Positions 1 to 6,600 of a stretch of DNA of 16,904 nt are shown in pieces (position 1 is the stretch's first letter; every line of letters starts with the position of its first letter). The stretch spans positions 1 to 16,904 of the forward strand of contig JBNMHA010000051.1 in the NCBI GenBank assembly GCA_050872545.1. The letters are read 5' to 3'. Below the pieces are notes generated by a model. It was not told the origin of the DNA. It searched no databases and saw nothing but the letters and a program-made list of their open reading frames with translations. Source of the stretch: RGIG8597 sp050872545. Lineage in GTDB: Bacteria > Spirochaetota > GWE2-31-10. The translations under genes were made by a program, and so were the position numbers.

Positions 1-70
1 GAATGAGCTTGTGGAACTTGTTGCTGACATGATAATACGCATTTTCCTTTAGCTGTCGTGGTTTTCGCAT
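1..70 (-). CDS. REP-associated tyrosine transposase (IS200-like), N-terminal fragment cut by window edge
   Basis: Only the first 23 codons are visible, starting MRKPRQLKENAYYHVSNKFH and running off the left edge. The opening 'RKPR...ENAYYHVSN' is the typical first beta-strand of Y1/IS200-like transposases of the RAYT type. Those proteins cut and join single-stranded DNA at palindromic REP sequences using a HUH motif and a tyrosine; both lie outside the window. The ATG at 68-70 is preceded by GGAGG (minus strand, 76-80) with a 5-nt spacer, which fixes the start. The gene lies downstream of the terminator of the giant-gene operon, so it should be transcribed separately. REP-like inverted repeats sit immediately upstream of it, as expected for a RAYT locus. 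The family assignment rests on a short N-terminal match, and whether the gene is intact cannot be seen. Confidence 0.7.
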   Translation of the reverse strand, partial: MRKPRQLKENAYYHVSNKFHKLI

Positions 71-233
71 AAGCACCTCCACTAAGCTTTAATGCGTTTT
101 GGTGTCATTTTTAACTACAAGATTAAGAATATTTTACATATTTTTACATTTTCTTATTGTGAGAACGAAATTAGAGGTGTTTCAGAAGGTGGTATTTTTT
201 GGGAAGTAAAGCGGGAAATGCGTAATTTTTGTC

Positions 234-335
234 GGTGTCAGACCCTTATTCGCTTTTGGGATTAACAAGAGGTTTCGGTTCTCTATCGACTAAGGGACAA
301 GTCTTAATACTGAAACGGAATATAGGTCTGACACC
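234..335. repeat. 11-bp inverted repeat pair, REP-like
   Basis: GGTGTCAGACC at 234-244 is exactly complementary to GGTCTGACACC at 325-335, with an 80-base interior. The match stops at both flanks, so this is a discrete 11-bp pair. The left arm continues as GGTGTCAGACCCTTATT and shares the CAGACCCT core with the GGGACAGACCCTAAT motif further right. Inverted pairs of short GC-rich motifs beside a RAYT transposase are typical of REP or REP-doublet sequences. Mobility by that transposase is inferred, not shown. Confidence 0.6.
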
Positions 336-563
336 ATACAAGCTTCTTGTCATCTTTAGTTTTTTTGGTCTCGTGTCATTATCGGGCTTGACCCGATAAT
401 CTCCTGTAAATATTAAAAATAGATTCCCGTATCAAGTACGGGAATGACATGTAGCACAAGGGACAGCCCCTAATCCCAAAATAGTATACAGACCTGTCCC
501 TTTGTATATTTCCATATCCGGTCGGCTTACTTGTATTCCAAACTAGAATTAGGGTCTGTCCCC
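294..563. repeat. Dispersed copies of GGGACAGACCCTAAT-like REP motif
   Basis: A 15-base motif recurs in both orientations. GGGACAGACCCTAAT is on the minus strand at 548-562. GGGACAGCCCCTAAT is on the plus strand at 460-474, with one mismatch. GGGACAAGTCTTAAT is on the plus strand at 294-308 and is more diverged. A partial copy, GGGACAGGTCTG, is on the minus strand at about 489-500. The copies at 460 and 494 face each other, which could form a REP-type hairpin. Such GGGACAGACC motifs commonly surround IS200-like transposase genes, which fits the neighbouring gene fragment. Confidence 0.6.
374..449. repeat. Nested palindromic element with TGTCATT/AATGACA ends
   Basis: Two hairpins face each other. 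Hairpin 1 pairs ATTATCGGG (378-386) with CCCGATAAT (392-400) around CTTGA. Hairpin 2 pairs ATTCCCGTA (423-431) with TACGGGAAT (437-445) around TCAAG. The loops are complementary to each other, and the outer ends TGTCATT (374-380) and AATGACA (443-449) are also an inverted pair. The right half is therefore a diverged inverted copy of the left half. This form, TGTCATTCCCG...CTTGA...CGGGAATCT, is a common interspersed palindromic repeat in several bacterial groups. It carries no gene and is probably a non-autonomous mobile element. Confidence 0.7.
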
Positions 564-585
564 AGCGAAATCCAAAGCCTCACAT

Positions 586-625
586 AAAAAAAGCGGAAAA
601 TCAAAAAAACAATTTTCCGCTTTTT
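586..625 (-). terminator. Rho-independent terminator of the giant-gene operon
   Basis: A perfect 14-bp stem joins 588-601 (AAAAAGCGGAAAAT) to 612-625 (ATTTTCCGCTTTTT) around a 10-base loop. Read on the minus strand, the stem is followed by seven consecutive T (586-592, partly inside the stem). The stem lies about 43 bases past the TAG stop of the giant gene. This is a textbook intrinsic terminator for minus-strand transcription. On the plus strand it has five T, so it could also act bidirectionally, but no plus-strand gene precedes it. Confidence 0.9.
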
Positions 626-667
626 CCATTCAACTTCAATTCCGCCTATCGACAACAGGCAAAAACA

Positions 668-3600
668 CTATGAACCACTGTAGTATCCGTAACTTCCCGG
701 ATAAGATTTCTGGTTACTCGCAGTAGACCAGTTTCCATTTGTACCTACCATTTTCCACTGGAAATCTTTCAATATATGCCAGCTAACCAAATAATTTCCT
801 GTTAAACGCGCAGTCTGCTCTGAAGTATACCAGTTTGTAGGAAACTCCGTAGTAGCCGATACACCACCGGAACTGTCAGAGCCTCTTACATAACAATCCG
901 TCCAAGAACTTCCAATTACTGTTTTATAAGCCAATTCCTTAGAAATATCACCTGCTGTCAAATTTGTTTTCTCCACCTTTGCCCAAACCTTAAAAATTGC
1001 GGCTGTTCCATTACTGCCTGCATTTAATGTCACGGTAGTTTGAGCACCAGAAGCAGCAGAAAGCTGAACATTTGATGAATTTGGAGTATTTTTTACGCCA
1101 CTGGTTGTGCTTGTATTACTATTTTGCCCAACGGACAATGTTGCTCCGGTATAAGTTGTTCCGCCGAATGTATACGACTCATGCACCATTTCACTACTTA
1201 TTTTTACACTTGTGGTATATGGCTGCGCACCACTTTCACGACCGGACAATTTGTTGATCCTTATTACAGGCGTTGCTGTAGGCCCAGTCTCAAACTGTAC
1301 GCTGTTTCCGGTTTCTGCAGTGCATAAATTTCCTGCTTGATCTACAAACGCGCCGGCAGTAAATGTCAACTTATACAAAATACCTTTCTTTAATTCTGAC
1401 GGAATATTTATAGTCACAATCGAATATGATGCGGTTCCGGCATCAAGCGTTTCCGTTACAAGCCCACTGTTTACATCAATCTCGGTTACATTGTAATCCT
1501 TATCAGCAAAATAGTTATAAACTTTCAGCTGGTCACCGCTTAATCCGCTATTCGACTTATAAGCACCATGGTCTATAGCATATTTCAGTACATATTTTGC
1601 ATTTGTATCAGGTTCTGCACCGGCATTATTCACTGTTCCTATACATCGCTGAATATAATATTGGCTGATTCCCGCTTTGTGAGTATTATACTCATCTGCT
1701 TCCATTACCGCCGGATAACTTTTGTAAATACGTTCAACTTTAATCGTTCCGCTTCCCTTGCTAACTTTCTCATTGAATTGAAGAACAATTTTTGAGTCTA
1801 CAGCAACATCTTGAATTAGTTTTCCGGCATTTGCAGAATCTTCGCTGCCTTTGAATTTTGTAACTCTATACTTCGTAATTTTCGGAGCAACCGTATCGAT
1901 TTCAATTTTCTTTCCGGCAAAATTACTGTAACCGGAAAAAGAAGTTACAACATTACCGGCATCATCTTTAATGCTTCCGCTGACACTGTTGACTGAAAGA
2001 ACAGAAGTATTTTCTTCAGTGGCAACTCTATAAACAACAGACGCACTGCTTCCGGACGCATCTAATTTTACAGACGCACCACTGCTTAAAACAGCAGTTA
2101 TACTTCCTGTTACCGACTCGCTGAATTCCGCAGTAATTGTAAGCGTATCACCGGCTTTATAAATTCCATCGCCAGCCGTAGTGCTTATACTCTTAATTTT
2201 AGGCGGCGCAGTATCAACAATAATTTCCACCGACTTAGCCCAAACAGATTTATTTCCAGCAATATCTATCTGATATGCCGTAATCTGGTACCTTCCGTCA
2301 TCAGCTGGTGTATTGAAACTGTTTCCGCTTGCAAGTTTTGTCTCTGTGGCACCGCCGTCGTATGAATAATAGAAAACAGCACCGGACTCACCAGTTAATG
2401 TAACTTTTTGTGTTGAATTATAAATTTTTCCGGCTACTATTCCACTCAATGCAGGAGCCGCACAATCAATATCAACAACAATGCTCTTACTGTTATGTTT
2501 TAATGCCATTGCTGCTGCCAAACCGCTAGCCAAAGCATTTCCGGCTGCATCTTGAACATTATTCGGATAAATATTCGCATTTATACTCAATGCAGTCGAA
2601 TTATCACCGCTGCTGCCTACCGTATAATTATAGTAAAGTGTTTTTTTATCGTTGCTTGTTCCCGAATATTCAGCTTTTTTTCCGTTACTCAAGGTAACAG
2701 TCGAATCTCCGTTAATTGTAACCGTCTCACTGAAATTTACTGATATTTCTGCGGAATCACCGGAATTCAGATAATAATTGCTGCTATCCGAATGATTTTC
2801 ATCGCTTATAGTTCTTATCGAGTAACCGGTTATCTTCGGTGCAATTGTATCAATAGCTACAACATTACTTCCTGTTTTTGCAAGATTTGTTGTTGAATCA
2901 GCAATATTGCCACTTACAGAACCGCCGCTTACTGTTGTTCCGTTCACAATTCCTTCAAATGAACTTACATAATTACCTGTAATCGTATCTTTTATCTTTC
3001 CGGAAATTGCTTTCATATAAAGCGCAGTGTCGCTCTTATCACCGGCTGCAACCGTATAATTAACAGTATAAACACTTTTGCCGCTCGCTTTAAATTTCAC
3101 GACAGCATCATTACTTAATGTCAGTGTTATATCGCCGTCACTTGTAACAGCCTTATAAAATTCTACAGTCAAAGGAATAACCGCACCGGCTTTATATACT
3201 CCACCTGGTTTAGTCGTAGAAATTGCTTTAATTCCAATAGGACGCAAATCTACCGTCACAGTTTTCAATGCTGACAATGCAGACTCATTTCCGGCAAGGT
3301 CGGTTTGTTTAGCCATAATTCTGTAAATATTAAGTGACTTGTTATTTGCAGTCGGCAAACTTACCTGTGCAGAATACTTGGTAAAAGTACTTCCGGCATC
3401 AGCAGAATATTGTATCACCGCATTGTTTTCTCCGGTAATCTCCATCTTTGCAATATCCACAGCAGAAAACGCTGTTCCTGATGTACTTCCGTTAATCTTC
3501 ACAACAGGAGCTGCCGGCAGAACCGTATCTACCACAATATTTTTGTTGCTGTATTTTAATGGTACTGCACTGCCTAAACCAGTTGTCAATTCATTTCCGG

Positions 3601-6600
3601 CTGCGTCCTGAATATTTGTAGGATAAGCATTTGCATTTACTTGCAAGGCAGAAGCATTTCCAGATTGAATCTTATACTCATAAGTTAATGTATTTGTTCC
3701 GTAGCCGTCCGAATATACAGCCGATTCTCCGGAATTAAGCGGCAGAACCGAAGACCCAATTCCGGTCACAATCTCACTGAAAGTTACTTCCAGCTTAACC
3801 GTATCTTCTGCATTCAAATAATAATTGCTGCCGTCAGAGTGTTCAGTATCGCTTATTTCAATTACCGAGTAGCTTACCAGACTCGGTGCCGCAGTATCGA
3901 TGTAAATTTCATCATCCTTAAAATTATCAGCCAGTGCATTGAAAGATTTTGTGATTTTATCATTTACAGAATTACCGCTTTCATCTTTAAACGTTCCGGC
4001 AAAAGTCGAAACCTTCAGCGGCTGCGTACATCCGTTACCGGCTGCCACTACATAATCAATCTGATGGCTCAATGCCGCTGCGGAAGAAGAAAGATTCTCT
4101 ATTTTCGCGCCGCTGGTCAATTCAATATTCAAACCGGAATATGAAACTTTCTTTGTAAACAACAGAATTATAGGAATTGTATCACCAGCTTTGTACGTTC
4201 CATCAACTTTAGTCGTAGTAATCTTTGAAATTCCCATTTCCTGCAAATCAACCGTAACGGTAATTTTTGTTGATGTTGATGACATATTACCGGCTTTGTC
4301 AGTTTGTCTGGCAACAATGTAGTAAGTTTTCTTACTTCCTGTATCACCGAGTACAACATCTGATTTATAAGCATTATATTCTGCCCCGCCGTTGACAGAA
4401 TAACTAATCTGCGCACCGGCTTCACCGCTGACCTTCAAAGTAACCTGTTCGGAAAAATCCATTGAACCGGAAATTTCGGTCGTGCCCTTGTAAATTTTTA
4501 CATCGGGAACTGTCGGTGCTGCCGTATCAATCACAATTTTCTTGCCGGCAAAGTTTAATACTGATTTATCGCTCAATCCACCAGCCAACGCATTGCCCGC
4601 AACATCCTGAACATTGTTTGGATAAATATTCGCATTTATACTCAATTCAGCCGAATTATCACCGCTTACAACAGAATATGTATAATAAAGCGTCTTTTTA
4701 TCACTGCTTGTTCCGGTGTATGTTGCATTTTTACCATGACTTAACTTAATCGATGAATCTCCGCCAATCATTACAGGTTCATTAAAGTTCACTGCAATTT
4801 TCACGTTTTTCTCTGCATTAAGATAATAATTGTCACTGTCATAATGAGTTTTATCGCTGATACTTTCTATTGAATAGCCTGTTATCAAAGGCGGCGCAGT
4901 ATCAATCTGAATTGTCTTTACTTTGAAATCATCTGCAAAACCTTTGCTTATTATTATTCCGTAGTCGCCGGTCTTTGCGGTTAAATTCCCTGCACTGTCC
5001 GAGAAATTTCCTCCGCTGATACTTTCAACCTGCAATTTTTCGGTATCTACATCTGAATTGTTTCCTACAGTGTACGTTCCCTTGTGCAAAGTTAAATAGC
5101 CTGCCGCCGAACTGATTACCGCCTTTCCGCCATTATTGAAGTTTACGGTAATATCTGCGGAACCGGATTTTACCGCATTGACTTTTTTGCTGAATACAAG
5201 CGTTACAGGAACACTTGTGCCGGCTTTATACAATCCGCTCGTTAATGTAGTATTAATCGCACTAAGCTGCGGAACGCCCTTATCTATCATAAAAGAAGCT
5301 GATGAAATATCGGACGTATTTCCGGCATAATCCACAAGCTGCGCTTTAACAATCCAGCTTTCTTCGGCATTATCGGTTGTTGTTGAAAATTCACTCTGTT
5401 CTTTCCAATCCTGCTTTGTTTGTCCGCCTACAGACGCAAATATTTTCATTACAGCTGTTGTTTCACTGGAAGCCGCTTTTGCTGCTGCTGTGATATTTTC
5501 TATATAACCAGTAGATTTACCAGTATAAACATTGCCGTTTTTAGTAAAATCAGTAATGGAACCGCCGGTTGTATATGCAAACTCAAATGTCGGTGGCTGC
5601 GGTTTGTCCGTATCGATAATAATTGAAATATCGGAATACGACGTAGAATTAGCGCGTGTTACTTTCTTCAAGGTTCCGCTGATTTGATTTTCACCATTGA
5701 CACTGCCTGAAACCGCATTGCCTGCAATATCTTTCACATCACCTTTAAAAGCCGTACAAGCCAAATCCGCAGCCGAATTATCACCGTTTACTACTGTATA
5801 AACAAACGAAAGAATGCTTGTTCCCGCACCGCTTTTATACTGCGCCTGCACGTTGCTGCTGCCGTTTAAAGCATTAAGCACAAGATAAGGCTGATTACTT
5901 CCGAGCATTATAGCTTCGCTGAATTCCGCTTCGAGCGTAACTGTTTTTCCTGTATTCAGATAATGTTTACCGTCGGAATAAGGTTTTGTGCTGACATCGG
6001 AAACATATACGCCCTTTATCTGCGGTGCAGTCGTATCGACTTTTATTTTTAAACTTGCCAAGCTGCCCGATTCGGAGTTCTGCGGAAAATTATTAAAATC
6101 CATTTCATTTCCGGCAGCATCTTTTACCGTTACACTTTCACTGTACGCATAGAACGGAGCAAAAATATCCAACGCTTCGGTATTATCGCCGTCTTTTACA
6201 GTATAAATAAACTCAAGTGTATCCGTATCTATTACTGAATCAGCCATTTGTACATAATTATTCGCTGCTTTTTCACGACTGTTAAGTAAAATTTTAGCTC
6301 GTCCGCTGATATTTTCATTAAACTGGGCAGATATTTTTATTACGGTATCGGCTTTATATGCGCCTTCTCCCACATCTGCCGTAATCTGCTTTACATAAGG
6401 TTTTTCGGTATCGATAAATATTCCGCGTGATGCCAACGAACCTGATTCACCCGGAGTTGGCAAAGACAATGCCGCAGGCACTACCGACGCACCGCTGTCT
6501 GTCGCTTTCCCGGTAACCGTAGTACCGTCAAGAAGTTTCAGACTGTCCGCAGACACATAATCAAGTGGCTCTGCTGAATCACCCTCTTTTACAGTGTATT

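Larger units (their letters stand above)
71..585. other. Gene-free intergenic region with REP-like repeats
   Basis: I see no convincing coding sequence on either strand here. The stretch holds the ribosome-binding site of the transposase (76-80), an AT-rich block at about 111-160 that probably contains its promoter (no convincing -35/-10 pair could be fixed), and several inverted repeats listed separately. A further 11-bp inverted pair, TTTTGGGATTA at 254-264 and TAATCCCAAAA at 471-481, spans the region and encloses most of the other repeats. GGTGTCA also occurs at 101-107, in the 5' leader of the transposase. The region looks like accumulated REP/mobile-element debris rather than a regulatory region for the giant genes, which are transcribed towards it. 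Confidence 0.7.
970..6405 (-). repeat. Five tandem A-B-C supermodules in paralogue 1
   Basis: Block boundaries read from the IDT.AP-like linkers lie near 6405, 5285, 4240, 3240, 2215 and 970. Each block runs A (G.YKAG, YTV..GD, D.AGN), then B (a YYLN-type start, A..YP.N.QD.AGN in the central copies), then C (GE.GA.I.YS, Q.D.AGN, VTVDL). Periods are about 1.0-1.1 kb, except the last block, which is longer because of its insertion and specialised C unit. A is about 110-130 residues, B about 125-140 in the central blocks and C about 85-110. Boundaries are by eye, to within about ten residues. Confidence 0.8.

Noticed and set aside
111..170. Promoter for the transposase gene in the AT-rich block
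   Set aside because: TAAAAT-like -10 candidates exist on the minus strand but none has a credible -35 at 16-18 bases, so no position can be defended.
2641..2647. Run of seven A (coding strand) in paralogue 1 as a programmed frameshift site
   Set aside because: It encodes Asp-Lys-Lys in frame, the reading frame continues without interruption, and no downstream stimulatory structure was seen.
970..6405. Regularly spaced repeats as a CRISPR-like or minisatellite array
   Set aside because: The periodicity is about 1 kb, is protein-coding and is diverged at DNA level. There are no short identical repeats with unique spacers.
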